Shown here one piece after another: positions 1 through 8,481 of a stretch of DNA of 64,000 nt. The notes under the pieces are model-generated. The model was not told the origin of the DNA. It saw only the letters and a list, made by a program, of their open reading frames with translations, and ran no database searches. The position numbers were made by a program, and so were the translations under genes. Numbering within the stretch: position 1 is the first letter of the stretch; the number at the start of each line of letters is the position of its first letter. The stretch is from Chryseosolibacter sp035628595 (lineage in GTDB: Bacteria > Bacteroidota > Bacteroidia > Cytophagales > Cyclobacteriaceae). Location: assembly GCA_035628595.1 (NCBI GenBank), contig DASPJN010000017.1:15819-79818 (forward strand), in the 5' to 3' direction.

Positions 1-1459
1 AAGGAGAGACGGATGGGTGCTCGAAGTATTCGTTGCACTCTTCCGCGATCACCGAAGGAGCAAACGGCCTGAATGATTCGCGAAACTTTATCTTAACGTT
101 GAGTTTCTTTTGCATCTCTTCGTTTCGTGGATCTCCAAGGATGCTGCGCCCACCCAACGCGCGAGGCCCGAACTCCATCCTGCCCTGCATCCATCCCACA
201 ACATTGCCCTCGGACAAGATCCGGGCAACTTCTTTGCACAGTTCCGAATGATTGGGGATGTGGGTGTACTTTGCTTTATATTTTTTAGCAGTCAGTTGAA
301 CATCCAGGTCTGTGTATTCAGGTCCAAGGTAAGAGCCTTTCATCCCATCCAACGAGACCGGGCGTATGCGTTCCTGTTCAAAATAAATATGAAATGCTGC
401 AAGCGCGGATCCGAGCGCCCCGCCTGCATCACCCGCCGCAGGTTGGATGAATACATCTTTAAAAATTCCGGTATTATAAAGTTTACCGTTGGCCACGCAG
501 TTGAGTGCGACACCACCGGCCATACAGAGATTTTCGGAACCTGTTAACTTGCGTGCCTCATTCGCCATCTTAATCACAGCTTCTTCAGTCACCTCTTGTA
601 TAGCAAGTCCGAGGTTGCAATGATGTGGTTGAAGCTCAGCTTCTGGTTTTCGTGATTTGAAACCGAAAAGCTTTTCCCATTTTTCTTCGTCAACCATCTT
701 CAGACCGGTTGCGTAATTGAAGTATTGTTGGTTCAGCCATATCGACCCATCCTCTTTAATGTCTACGAGATGTGATTTAATGATATTGACAAACCTTTTG
801 ACCTCGTCGCTATCGGCCACGCCGTAAGGCGCGAGCCCCATCAGTTTATATTCACCTGAATTGACTTTGAATCCGAGAAAGTAAGTAAACGCAGAGTAAA
901 GCAGCCCGAGCGAATGCGGAAACTTCATTTCCTTTAAGATCGAGATGTCTTTCCCTTTCCCATGACATATTGAGGCAGTTGCCCATTCGCCCACGCCGTC
1001 AATCGTTAGAATTGCTGCATCGTCAAACGGAGATGGATAAAATGCGCTCGCGGCGTGTGAGAGGTGATGTTCAGGAAACAGAAATTTTACTTTCTTCTTG
1101 TCGAACTGCTCGATTTGTTCCAGCTCTTCGTACAACAAACGTTTCAAGAACATTTTTTCCTTGAGCCACACTGGCATCGCCGTAATGAATGATGACAAGC
1201 CGCGCGGCGCAAATGCATAGTACGTTTCGAGCAATCGCTCAAACTTCAACAAGGGCTTATCATAAAATGCAATCGCATCAAGGTCTTCGAGACGCGTTCC
1301 ACCGTAATTGAGACAAAACTTCACCGCGTTCGTTGGAAAAGCAGGGTCGTGTTTCTTTCGGGTAAATCTTTCCTCCTGGGCAGCTGCGATTATTTCGCCA
1401 TCCTCTATAATTGCTGCCGCTGAGTCGTGGTAGAAAGCTGAAATGCCAAGTATTTTCAC
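1..1459 (-). CDS. Carbamoyltransferase, NodU/CmcH family (C-terminus outside window)
   Basis: Transfers a carbamoyl group from carbamoyl phosphate to a hydroxyl, here probably a sugar of the neighbouring polysaccharide. About 486 residues are visible; the last ~100 lie beyond base 1. The N-terminus reads VKILGISAFYHDSAAAI, the usual opening of the Kae1/TobZ-like domain; a HHLSHAASAFYPSPF stretch lies near residue 120 and DGVGEWAT near 145. The C-terminal carbamoyltransferase domain shows EFGPRALGGRSIL near residue 440. The GTG at 1459 is preceded four codons upstream by an in-frame TAA, so this start is well fixed. It points away from the Wzc-like gene and is the left-most member of the exopolysaccharide island. 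The substrate is inferred from context only. Confidence 0.93.
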   Translation of the reverse strand, partial: MKILGISAFYHDSAAAIIEDGEIIAAAQEERFTRKKHDPAFPTNAVKFCLNYGGTRLEDLDAIAFYDKPLLKFERLLETYYAFAPRGLSSFITAMPVWLKEKMFLKRLLYEELEQIEQFDKKKVKFLFPEHHLSHAASAFYPSPFDDAAILTIDGVGEWATASICHGKGKDISILKEMKFPHSLGLLYSAFTYFLGFKVNSGEYKLMGLAPYGVADSDEVKRFVNIIKSHLVDIKEDGSIWLNQQYFNYATGLKMVDEEKWEKLFGFKSRKPEAELQPHHCNLGLAIQEVTEEAVIKMANEARKLTGSENLCMAGGVALNCVANGKLYNTGIFKDVFIQPAAGDAGGALGSALAAFHIYFEQERIRPVSLDGMKGSYLGPEYTDLDVQLTAKKYKAKYTHIPNHSELCKEVARILSEGNVVGWMQGRMEFGPRALGGRSILGDPRNEEMQKKLNVKIKFRESFRPFAPSVIAEECNEYFEHPSVSP

Positions 1460-1825
1460 TTGCCGCGTTTATTTAAATGTGAATTCAGAATCAATTGGTT
1501 GTTCCAGGGTTAGCCGTGTGGATCACTTTTCATTGTTGTAAATAATTGTTCCAGCTATTAATAAGATAGCTAACACTTGAGCATGTACGGCCGTTGGCAT
1601 GCTTTTTTCGAAGTTGGCTGCGTAATTCCATTATGGTTTCCCGGTTGAGGATAACGCGAATACTACATGCAGAGATGAAACCAACTCATAAAGTTAAGCA
1701 CACCGATGAAGTTGTTTTTTCGAAACGACAGTTGGCCCATAATTTTAACACACCTGCTTCTGAACGATTGAATACGTTCAATCACGTCGATAACTATTAG
1801 AATTAAAACAATAATTCAGAAATAC
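1460..1825. other. Divergent intergenic region before the exopolysaccharide island
   Basis: A 366-base gap between the leftward carbamoyltransferase and the rightward Wzc-like gene, so promoters for both should lie here, but I find no clean TTG / TAnnTTTG pair on either strand. Two structures are visible: a GCATG/CATGC hairpin followed by six T (1581-1608), which looks like a weak plus-strand terminator without an obvious gene before it, and a 7-bp inverted repeat GATTGAA/TTCAATC with a 4-base loop (1766-1783), 43 bases before the Wzc start, which could be an operator. A 68-codon open frame at 1594-1800 resembles nothing and is not called. Confidence 0.4.
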
Positions 1826-4045
1826 ATGGACCTTTTATTTTTAGGAAAAGTACTTTGGCGAAAGGCCTGGATATTAATTCTGATTCCCTTGATAGCTGCG
1901 TTTGCTGCATACCTCTTTACCATGAATATGGAGAGATCGTATTGGGCCGTATCGCAGATATCAACTGGCTTTACCACCAATGATCAGGTTCATCTATCTG
2001 ATGAAAAATTTTCGCTCCGCGATGCGGATGTGCGTTTTAATAATTTGTTGAATATGATGCAAAGCGGACTCGCGGCCAATCTGTTGTCGTATCGCCTTTT
2101 GCTTCACGACCTTAATCCGGTTGAGGTTCCATATCGGCATCCCGATTCCAGGAACTTTCAGATTGACGAAACGGAAAAAGAGCTGGTGAGGAAAATCGTG
2201 CAGGCAAAACTGGATAGTCTCGAATCGTTTAGCACATCTGATAACCACTATGCGCTGGTAAAAAAATACCTTGATGCATACGGATACAACTACGACGCTA
2301 TTGTTAATTCTCTTGGTATAAGCCGCATTCCCAACACGGACTATGTTCAGGTTGATTTTGCTGCCGAGAAGCCTGCTCTTGCGGCGCTTGGCGCGAACGC
2401 GTTCACAGAGGAATTTTTGCGTTACTATGACTCTTTCCGTAGTGCGCGAAGTGGCGAATCCGTTGGATTCCTTGAACAGGTTGTAATGCAAAAGAAAAAG
2501 GATCTGGACGCTAAGCTTGAAGTTCAAAAGATGTTTAAGGCGAATAATAATGTGATCAGTCTTGAGGGGGAGAGCGGTGTTCAGGTAAGTACGTTAGCAA
2601 GCCTCGAGTCACAGCGTGACTTAAGCAGAACGAACATACATCGCTACGAGCTAACAATGCGTCGGCTGCAGGAGGACATTCGAAACGCAAGTACTCCCGT
2701 CACCAATGGGGGAAATGCTCGCATTCTGCAACTCCGCGATAAGATCAACGATGTAAATGAGAGGTACATAGCAGGCGGATCCAAGAATCAAAAGTTACTT
2801 GACTCGCTAGATTATCTCCGTGATGAACTGCGCGTTCAAACCGATAACGCGTCGCGGATGGGCTCGAGTCTCGGTACCGGTGTCACAGTCGGTGATTTGA
2901 ATGCACAACTGAAGGATGCGCAAATCAACCTCCAGGTGGAAAAGGAGAACCTTGCCTTCATTGAAAATAACATCCGTTCTGTTCGGGGCGATATATCAGG
3001 ATATGCTTCGAAGGAAGCGCGACTGTCGGCCATCCAAAAGGAGATAGATCTTGCGTCGCAGGAATATCTTCAGGCAGTTGAAAAGTTTAACGAAGCAAAG
3101 AACCGGATGGCTGATACAAACAGGCTAAGCCAGGTACTGGCTGCTGTTCCGCCGGCGAGTCCGGAGAATTCAAAACGCATTATCATCATCGGGCTCGCGG
3201 GAGTCACAAGCTTCGTGCTGTGCTTATTCGTGATTGTCGGGCTGGAACTTATTGATGGATCGATTCGGACTCCTGACCGTTTCAAGAGAGCCGTAGGGTT
3301 ACCGTTAGCAGGAAGCATCAACCGGATTGATAACAAGAATTTTAATATCAGATCTTATTTCAATCAGCAAAATGGGAACGAAGATACCGAAATGTTTAAA
3401 TCGTTGCTCAGGAAGCTTAGACACGAGATCGAGTCGGTTAATGCGAAAGTGATTTTGTTCACGAGTCCTAAACGTAAGGAAGGGAAAACATTCATTACGT
3501 TTGCGTTGTCGTACGTGTTAAGTCTTGTAAACAAACGTGTGCTGATTATTGATACAAATTTCAAGAATAATTCACTGTCACAAATTCTCGGCAGAAACCA
3601 GGGCGACTTGAAAGTGCTCGACAGCAAGCGGCATAAATTGTTGGCCAGCGCCCAAACCAATAAAGAACAGGGGAGTAACGAATTCGATCACGAAAACAGC
3701 TATGATCTGATCAACCCGACTAAGTATAAGAATATCTATATTGTTGGCAATTCTGGAGGAGGAACGGAATCACCTGCAGAAATCCTATCAGGCCGCGATT
3801 TTGCAAATCTTATCGGTGCGCTTGGTGACAGCTTTGACTATATCTTGCTCGAAGGAGCGTCGCTAAATGACTATTCTGATACGAAGGAATTGGTGAAGTA
3901 TACAGACAAAGTGATTGCGGTATTCAGTGCAGAGTCATCGATTAAACATCTTGACCGGGAGTCCATCTACTACTTGAAGTCTATCGGTAAGAAATTCGGC
4001 GGTGCTGTCTTGAACATGGTTAACACGAAAGATCTGAAGCTCTGA
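1826..4045 (+). CDS. Wzc/GumC-like polysaccharide co-polymerase with degenerate BY-kinase domain
   Basis: Inner-membrane chain-length and export protein of Wzy-dependent polysaccharide systems. Residues 12-31 form the first membrane helix; a long periplasmic Wzz-type coiled-coil region (about 35-440) follows, then a proline-rich VPPASPENSKR segment and a second helix near 450-472. The cytoplasmic part (about 500-739) resembles a bacterial tyrosine kinase: Walker A TSPKRKEGKT near 547-556 and Walker A' VLIIDTNF near 572. The third element is ILLEGASL near 673 where active kinases have an Asp, and Walker A' has DTN rather than DxD. There is no tyrosine-rich tail (the end is NTKDLKL). I therefore suspect a regulatory ATP-binding domain rather than a working kinase. 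First gene of the rightward half of the island. Confidence 0.9.
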   Translation: MDLLFLGKVLWRKAWILILIPLIAAFAAYLFTMNMERSYWAVSQISTGFTTNDQVHLSDEKFSLRDADVRFNNLLNMMQSGLAANLLSYRLLLHDLNPVEVPYRHPDSRNFQIDETEKELVRKIVQAKLDSLESFSTSDNHYALVKKYLDAYGYNYDAIVNSLGISRIPNTDYVQVDFAAEKPALAALGANAFTEEFLRYYDSFRSARSGESVGFLEQVVMQKKKDLDAKLEVQKMFKANNNVISLEGESGVQVSTLASLESQRDLSRTNIHRYELTMRRLQEDIRNASTPVTNGGNARILQLRDKINDVNERYIAGGSKNQKLLDSLDYLRDELRVQTDNASRMGSSLGTGVTVGDLNAQLKDAQINLQVEKENLAFIENNIRSVRGDISGYASKEARLSAIQKEIDLASQEYLQAVEKFNEAKNRMADTNRLSQVLAAVPPASPENSKRIIIIGLAGVTSFVLCLFVIVGLELIDGSIRTPDRFKRAVGLPLAGSINRIDNKNFNIRSYFNQQNGNEDTEMFKSLLRKLRHEIESVNAKVILFTSPKRKEGKTFITFALSYVLSLVNKRVLIIDTNFKNNSLSQILGRNQGDLKVLDSKRHKLLASAQTNKEQGSNEFDHENSYDLINPTKYKNIYIVGNSGGGTESPAEILSGRDFANLIGALGDSFDYILLEGASLNDYSDTKELVKYTDKVIAVFSAESSIKHLDRESIYYLKSIGKKFGGAVLNMVNTKDLKL

Positions 4046-4128
4046 TGTTCGAGAGTCACATCTCGCATTGAGACCTATTTTGTTTTTTATTGGCGCGATG
4101 AAAGTTAAACGAGGTTGTAACGCTGACG

Positions 4129-4677
4129 TTATTCTTTCGCAGTTTCTTTCGTAAACTCCTTTTCTTTTTGCAGCAGGATATTCTTAATGACAGCTTTGAT
4201 CAAATCTGCATCAAGCGCGTCTTCGTTGTATTGATCGGTCTTTTTTAGCGCTACCCGGATCATGTCCATATCCACGTGTTTGTTAAATGGCTCCCGTAGC
4301 ACTTCTACATCAAAATCAGCCTTGATGTATTTTTTAGCAATGTTAAATGCGTCGTTAGGTTTTTTCAGCTCAGCTTTCCGCAATTCAGCAAGCGCCATGT
4401 GAATATCATGTTCTTCGGCTTGATCGATAGCATGGAAGACCTGATCAAGCGAGACATCCGATTCATGTATTTCTCTAACTACATCTGTTGCAGCTTTTGA
4501 TAATGGCGCTTTATATTTCGTCACACGTTGCTGAATTGCTTTTGGCACGTAGGCCGGCGTCTCTTCAGCGACGACAACCTCCGCGATCATTTGTGGGAGA
4601 TAATACTTGTACAATACAATTCCTGCAATCGCGAAAATAATCAAAATTGCGAGGATCCACCCGAGTAGTTTTTTCAT
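4129..4677 (-). CDS. Membrane-anchored hypothetical protein
   Basis: A 182-residue protein starting MKKLLGWILAILIIFAIAG, one N-terminal membrane helix (about 3-25), then a soluble helical domain rich in Lys, Glu and Ala (VREIHESDVSLDQVFHAIDQ, then repeated short helices). I do not recognise a family. The ATG at 4677 is preferred over an upstream frame extension because the membrane segment then begins immediately. It is transcribed leftward, downstream of the sulfotransferase gene with ~70 bases between, so it may share its transcript. Convergent with the Wzc-like gene. Likely faces the periplasm; role in the polysaccharide island unknown. Confidence 0.7.
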   Translation of the reverse strand: MKKLLGWILAILIIFAIAGIVLYKYYLPQMIAEVVVAEETPAYVPKAIQQRVTKYKAPLSKAATDVVREIHESDVSLDQVFHAIDQAEEHDIHMALAELRKAELKKPNDAFNIAKKYIKADFDVEVLREPFNKHVDMDMIRVALKKTDQYNEDALDADLIKAVIKNILLQKEKEFTKETAKE

Positions 4678-4749
4678 AAGTAATTGAATAAAAGAAAAAA
4701 CGCCTGGGTTTGCCAAACGCTTTCTATAGTTGATAATTTTTTATTCGCG

Positions 4750-5730
4750 TTATTTCGACACAAACCAGTGCGACAAATCTCTTTCAATTAATTTTTCCAA
4801 CTGGCGGATGTCGTCGCCATAGACCTCGCTTGTCAGTTTTTTTCTGACTTCTAGGTCCATCTTTGGTTTCGCGAGGTTTTTTGAGCGGAGATCGTTTAGT
4901 TGTTTCTGTACAAACATACTGCTCTTCAATGTCTTTATTACGCTTTTTGGAAGCATCGTCTTAAGTGTTCCAGTTACGACGCCCTTTTGCCCATATATCT
5001 TATCAAGAAATTTATTCCGGATAAAACCGGATTGATTGAAACGTGTTGTGTGATTTGTCTGAAAATCTGCTTTAACGCCCAGAAACTGATAAATTTCCTT
5101 TAAGACTTTTTCTGGATTAGAATTGAAGTCCTCGTAAAGAAAGACACGGATATTTTCTCTGGGAAACGTCTCGTAAAACTTGGACAGGTTCTTATAGTAG
5201 AAACCTTCTTTTACAAGGTCATTCCTTTTCCACCAGATTGTGTTTTTGTCAAAACATTCTTCGAAGGTTGCTGTTGGTGTTCGGTTTTCACGGGCAAGGT
5301 GCATGAACCGTGAATAGAGCCTTCCCGCGGGTTGTCTCAGTACCGCGATAAGTTTCATATCAGGGTTATAGTACTTTATACGCTCGGGTACGCCCTCATG
5401 ATATAAGTAAGTATTTGATGTTTCGCCGATAACCTGATCCGGAGTTGCGTTTGTGAATAGCTTCAGATAGTCCTGAAGGTTGGTGACTGATTGCCTGAAA
5501 TGATTCTGGTCATCCGGATTGTTGAATTGTTCCGCTTTGGAGTTTTCGTATCCGTAGAAATTAGGTTCTTTAAAAGCAGGTATGAAAATTTCCGGGTGCT
5601 GCTGCAAATACTTATCCAGAGATGTTGTTCCCGATTTGCCCGCACCAATTATCAGGAAGTCCGGTATATGGGAATATCTTTTTAACGATTTCCTGGGTTC
5701 GTCCAGACTGTTTTGCAATTGAGTAATCAT
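4750..5730 (-). CDS. Sulfotransferase (PAPS-dependent, Sulfotransfer_1-like)
   Basis: Would transfer sulfate from PAPS to a sugar hydroxyl. The 5'-phosphosulfate-binding loop reads IIGAGKSGTTSL at residues 27-38 and the 3'-phosphate-binding element RQPAGRLYSRFMH lies near residue 133, the same order and spacing as in heparan-type sulfotransferases. Length (326) fits the family; no signal peptide or membrane helix is seen, so it should act in the cytoplasm on lipid-linked intermediates. It lies inside the polysaccharide island, divergent from the flippase gene with only 19 bases between the two start codons. Together with the carbamoyltransferase and the acyltransferase it suggests a heavily decorated polymer. 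The acceptor sugar is inferred. Confidence 0.9.
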   Translation of the reverse strand: MITQLQNSLDEPRKSLKRYSHIPDFLIIGAGKSGTTSLDKYLQQHPEIFIPAFKEPNFYGYENSKAEQFNNPDDQNHFRQSVTNLQDYLKLFTNATPDQVIGETSNTYLYHEGVPERIKYYNPDMKLIAVLRQPAGRLYSRFMHLARENRTPTATFEECFDKNTIWWKRNDLVKEGFYYKNLSKFYETFPRENIRVFLYEDFNSNPEKVLKEIYQFLGVKADFQTNHTTRFNQSGFIRNKFLDKIYGQKGVVTGTLKTMLPKSVIKTLKSSMFVQKQLNDLRSKNLAKPKMDLEVRKKLTSEVYGDDIRQLEKLIERDLSHWFVSK

Positions 5731-5749
5731 ATATAATAATCTGTTAATA

Positions 5750-7105
5750 GTGGAAACTTCACGTCAGGCCTCAGAATCACATGCGCGGTCGATCACACAA
5801 GGAATGTATTCAATGATGGATCGGATCGGCCAGGTATTCTTTGGATTTGTAAATATATTTTTCCTCGCTCGTATGCTTTCGAAATCTGAGCTTGGAATAT
5901 GGCTGCTGTTTACCAGTGTTACTTCGATACTTGAAATGTTGAGAAATGGGTTCATTAGAAATCCTTTTATAACACATCTGGTTAGTGCGAATGATTCTGA
6001 GAAAAGCTCCATTGTAACATCGTCATTTCTGTTGCACTGCGGGTTGGCTGCTTTCCTTTCCCTCGTGTTGGTTGCTGGAGGCGCTCCGTTAGCTCTGTTT
6101 TGGAAAGCCGAAGGTTTAGCGCAACTTTTCTACATCTACGCAATCAACAGTATAATTTTTATACCATACTTTCACCTTCTTTACATTCAGCATGCAACGC
6201 TGAAATTCAAAGATGTTTTCATAGGCAATGCTGTGCGACTCGGCCTATTGTCTCTATTCATCATTTATCATTTTTTCACCAAAGATCCACCTACACTTGT
6301 GAGTCTGGCTATTGCCCAACTTGTTGCAACGGTTATGGCCACTGCGGTTCGGTACATCGGTGAAAAGCGTACGCTGGATTTTAACAACAAGATCAATTGG
6401 ACACTAATAAAAGAACTTTTCCATTTCGGAAAGTTTACGCTCGGTACGAACATCAGTTCGATGCTTGTGAAAAATACCGATTCGTGGATGATAGGGCGGA
6501 TGATTTCGACGGCAGGTGTTGCGATGTATAACCCAGCGGTGCGAATTTCGAATCTTGTTGAAGTGCCGACGCTAGCGATTGCCAGTGTCTTTTTCCCGCA
6601 GGTGGGCAAGAAGATGAAAGAAAGTGGTACTGAAGGAGTCCGTGATATCTATGTTAAGTCGGTCAGTTTGATTCTTGCGCTTACGCTGCCGGTTGTGGTT
6701 CCGATATATCTGTTTCCTGAATTTGTCATCACGCTCATTTTCGGGCCGGATTATATAGACGCGGCCGTTATTCTACAAGTGACACTTTTTTATACACTCC
6801 TCGTCCCATTTAACCGACAATTCGGAACTGTGATGGATGGAACGAAGCGGCCGAAGCTCAACTTTTATTTGTTAGTGCTGGTTGCGACGCTTAATCTGGT
6901 TTTCAATTACTTTTTCCTCGGGTGGTTTGGACTAGTGGGCTCAGCTTTTGCTACGCTGCTGTCATATTCTGTGGTGTTTATTCTGAATCAAATCATCTTG
7001 TACAACATTTTTAGAATTAACACCCTTCATGTATTTATCGAAATCATTGAATGGTACAAACTAGGGTGGAGTCTCTTTCGCAGGAAGGTGCTGAAGTTAG
7101 CGTAG
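5750..7105 (+). CDS. Wzx-type polysaccharide flippase (MOP superfamily)
   Basis: A 451-residue membrane protein with about 12 hydrophobic segments, matching polysaccharide biosynthesis/export proteins that flip undecaprenyl-linked oligosaccharide across the inner membrane. Typical features are the N-terminal helix pair around GQVFFGFVNIFFLARMLSK (about 27-45), the charged loop GTNISSMLVKNTDSWMIGR in the middle (about 231-249) and the late KLNFYLLVLVATLNLVFNYF helix. The start given is GTG at 5750, only 19 bases from the divergent sulfotransferase start; an ATG at 5807 (MYSMMDRIG) is a reasonable alternative that would widen the promoter region. The 3' end overlaps the next glycosyltransferase by up to 55 bases. 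Confidence 0.92.
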   Translation: METSRQASESHARSITQGMYSMMDRIGQVFFGFVNIFFLARMLSKSELGIWLLFTSVTSILEMLRNGFIRNPFITHLVSANDSEKSSIVTSSFLLHCGLAAFLSLVLVAGGAPLALFWKAEGLAQLFYIYAINSIIFIPYFHLLYIQHATLKFKDVFIGNAVRLGLLSLFIIYHFFTKDPPTLVSLAIAQLVATVMATAVRYIGEKRTLDFNNKINWTLIKELFHFGKFTLGTNISSMLVKNTDSWMIGRMISTAGVAMYNPAVRISNLVEVPTLAIASVFFPQVGKKMKESGTEGVRDIYVKSVSLILALTLPVVVPIYLFPEFVITLIFGPDYIDAAVILQVTLFYTLLVPFNRQFGTVMDGTKRPKLNFYLLVLVATLNLVFNYFFLGWFGLVGSAFATLLSYSVVFILNQIILYNIFRINTLHVFIEIIEWYKLGWSLFRRKVLKLA

Positions 7106-8349
7106 AACATCGTGTTGATTATGACATCATCATGCTGGCATTGCCAAGGTGGGATGGAGCGTATTCATCAACAGCGTTTTCATTGTCAAAAGCGCTATCG
7201 AAGCATGCGCGCGTGTTTTACGTAGATAATCCCTTTACAGTTAAAAGTTTTCTGACTCAAAGGCTTTCGTCCGAGGTGCGTAAACGCAAGAACGCATTGC
7301 TATTCGGAAGGGATATTTTTTCAAGACCTGACCCCGATGCGAGTCCGGATCTGGTCGCCGTAACGCCGCGCGTTGTTTTACCTGTAAATTTCTTTGGGAA
7401 AGGAATTGCCTTTGATATTGTTTCGCGTATTAATGATTTGATTCTGCAAGAGTGTATCGCGAAAATCATCAATGAATTTCAGGTAAAGAAATACATACTC
7501 ATTAACTCATTTAATCCTTTTTATGGGCGATTTTTTAATTTGAGTCCAGCGCCATTTTTGAAAGTGTACCAGACCGTTGACGATATCAGTCAATCAGAAT
7601 ACTTGAAAAAACATGGCATGTGGCTCGAAGGGGAATGGATGGAGAGATCAGATTTTACAATAGTTACTTCGTCTGAACTCAAACGTCGAAGTGAGGTGAC
7701 TACACGCAATGTCTTTTTGTTGCCGAATGCAGCAAACACAAAACTGTTTCGGCGAGCTTATGAGGAAACGTTACCGCGCCCAAGGGAAATCGCAAACCTT
7801 CCACCAGGCAAACCAGTTATCTGTTATACGGGTAACATATGTCATCGCATCGACTATGAGTTGCTCGTGAAGACTGCAACGCATCACAGCGACAAGATTT
7901 TGTTGATGGTCGGACCTTTTGCAAACGATCTCTATCGCACGTCAGGGCTAAGTGATTTTCCAAATGTTGTTTTTACCGGGAAGAAGAATATTGACGAGCT
8001 TCCCGCTTACCTGCGATACGTGGATGTATGTATCATTCCATTTTTGTGTAATCAACTCACCAGGAGCATCTATCCTTTAAAGATAAATGAGTATCTCTCA
8101 TCGGGAAAGCCTGTCGTCTCTACCACTTTCTCACAGGATATCTTATCGTTTAAGGATGTGATATATGCCTCTGATGATCACGATGCGTTCATTTCGAACA
8201 TAGATGAAGCAATCGCTAATCACACGGACATAACCGCGCGTCAGCGAATTGCGCGGGCGAGTCAGAATAATTGGGAAGACCGGGCACGGCAATTTACTGC
8301 CATTGTTGAAGAATTTCTACAAGACAATGATAAACGAAGATCCCGATAA
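7051..8349 (+). CDS. Glycosyltransferase, TuaH-like GT-B family
   Basis: Cytoplasmic GT-B transferase of about 432 residues. It opens with DYDIIMLALPRWDGAY, typical of the TuaH/GT1-like group, has the interdomain stretch VYQTVDDISQ near 175, IVTSSELKRR near 207, and the nucleotide-sugar-binding end SIYPLKINEYLSSGKPVVST near 344. The Glu in that stretch is the usual donor-ribose contact of GT-B enzymes. No signal peptide. The true start is uncertain: ATG at 7051 overlaps the flippase by 55 bases, the next ATG at 7132 would cut into the conserved N-terminus. It shares this end motif with the transferase at 55131-56285, so the two are probably paralogues. Donor and acceptor cannot be told from sequence. 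Confidence 0.88.
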   Translation: MVQTRVESLSQEGAEVSVEHRVDYDIIMLALPRWDGAYSSTAFSLSKALSKHARVFYVDNPFTVKSFLTQRLSSEVRKRKNALLFGRDIFSRPDPDASPDLVAVTPRVVLPVNFFGKGIAFDIVSRINDLILQECIAKIINEFQVKKYILINSFNPFYGRFFNLSPAPFLKVYQTVDDISQSEYLKKHGMWLEGEWMERSDFTIVTSSELKRRSEVTTRNVFLLPNAANTKLFRRAYEETLPRPREIANLPPGKPVICYTGNICHRIDYELLVKTATHHSDKILLMVGPFANDLYRTSGLSDFPNVVFTGKKNIDELPAYLRYVDVCIIPFLCNQLTRSIYPLKINEYLSSGKPVVSTTFSQDILSFKDVIYASDDHDAFISNIDEAIANHTDITARQRIARASQNNWEDRARQFTAIVEEFLQDNDKRRSR

Positions 8350-8479
8350 CGAACAGTCAGAAGGACAGCACGAAACCGAGGAATCTGTAAAAGGGCTTGA
8401 CTTTGTAAAAGTCATGGCGATTGGCTTCGCTGTGTTTGTGTATTTCGTGATCTATCTCAAAATTCTTTTTATACCGTAA
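8327..8479 (+). CDS. Small single-helix membrane protein
   Basis: A 50-residue protein: an acidic N-terminal half (MINEDPDNEQSEGQHETEE) and one membrane helix (MAIGFAVFVYFVIYLKILFI) ending almost at the C-terminus. The ATG at 8327 overlaps the end of the glycosyltransferase by 23 bases and the stop lies two bases before the ligase gene, so it sits in the operon as a coupled cistron. A longer frame from 8249 exists but the ATG at 8327 gives a cleaner membrane protein. No family recognised. Its fixed place between a transferase and the Wzy/ligase gene suggests an accessory subunit of the membrane assembly machinery, which is inference. Confidence 0.62.
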   Translation: MINEDPDNEQSEGQHETEESVKGLDFVKVMAIGFAVFVYFVIYLKILFIP

Positions 8480-8481
8480 GG

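Noticed and set aside
1581..1608. GCATG/CATGC hairpin with six T as a true terminator
   Set aside because: No plus-strand gene ends before it and the stem is only five base pairs; mentioned only in the intergenic entry.
1594..1800. 68-codon open frame in the gap before the Wzc-like gene
   Set aside because: No signal peptide, membrane helix, family pattern or supporting start context; the gap has to hold promoters for two divergent genes.
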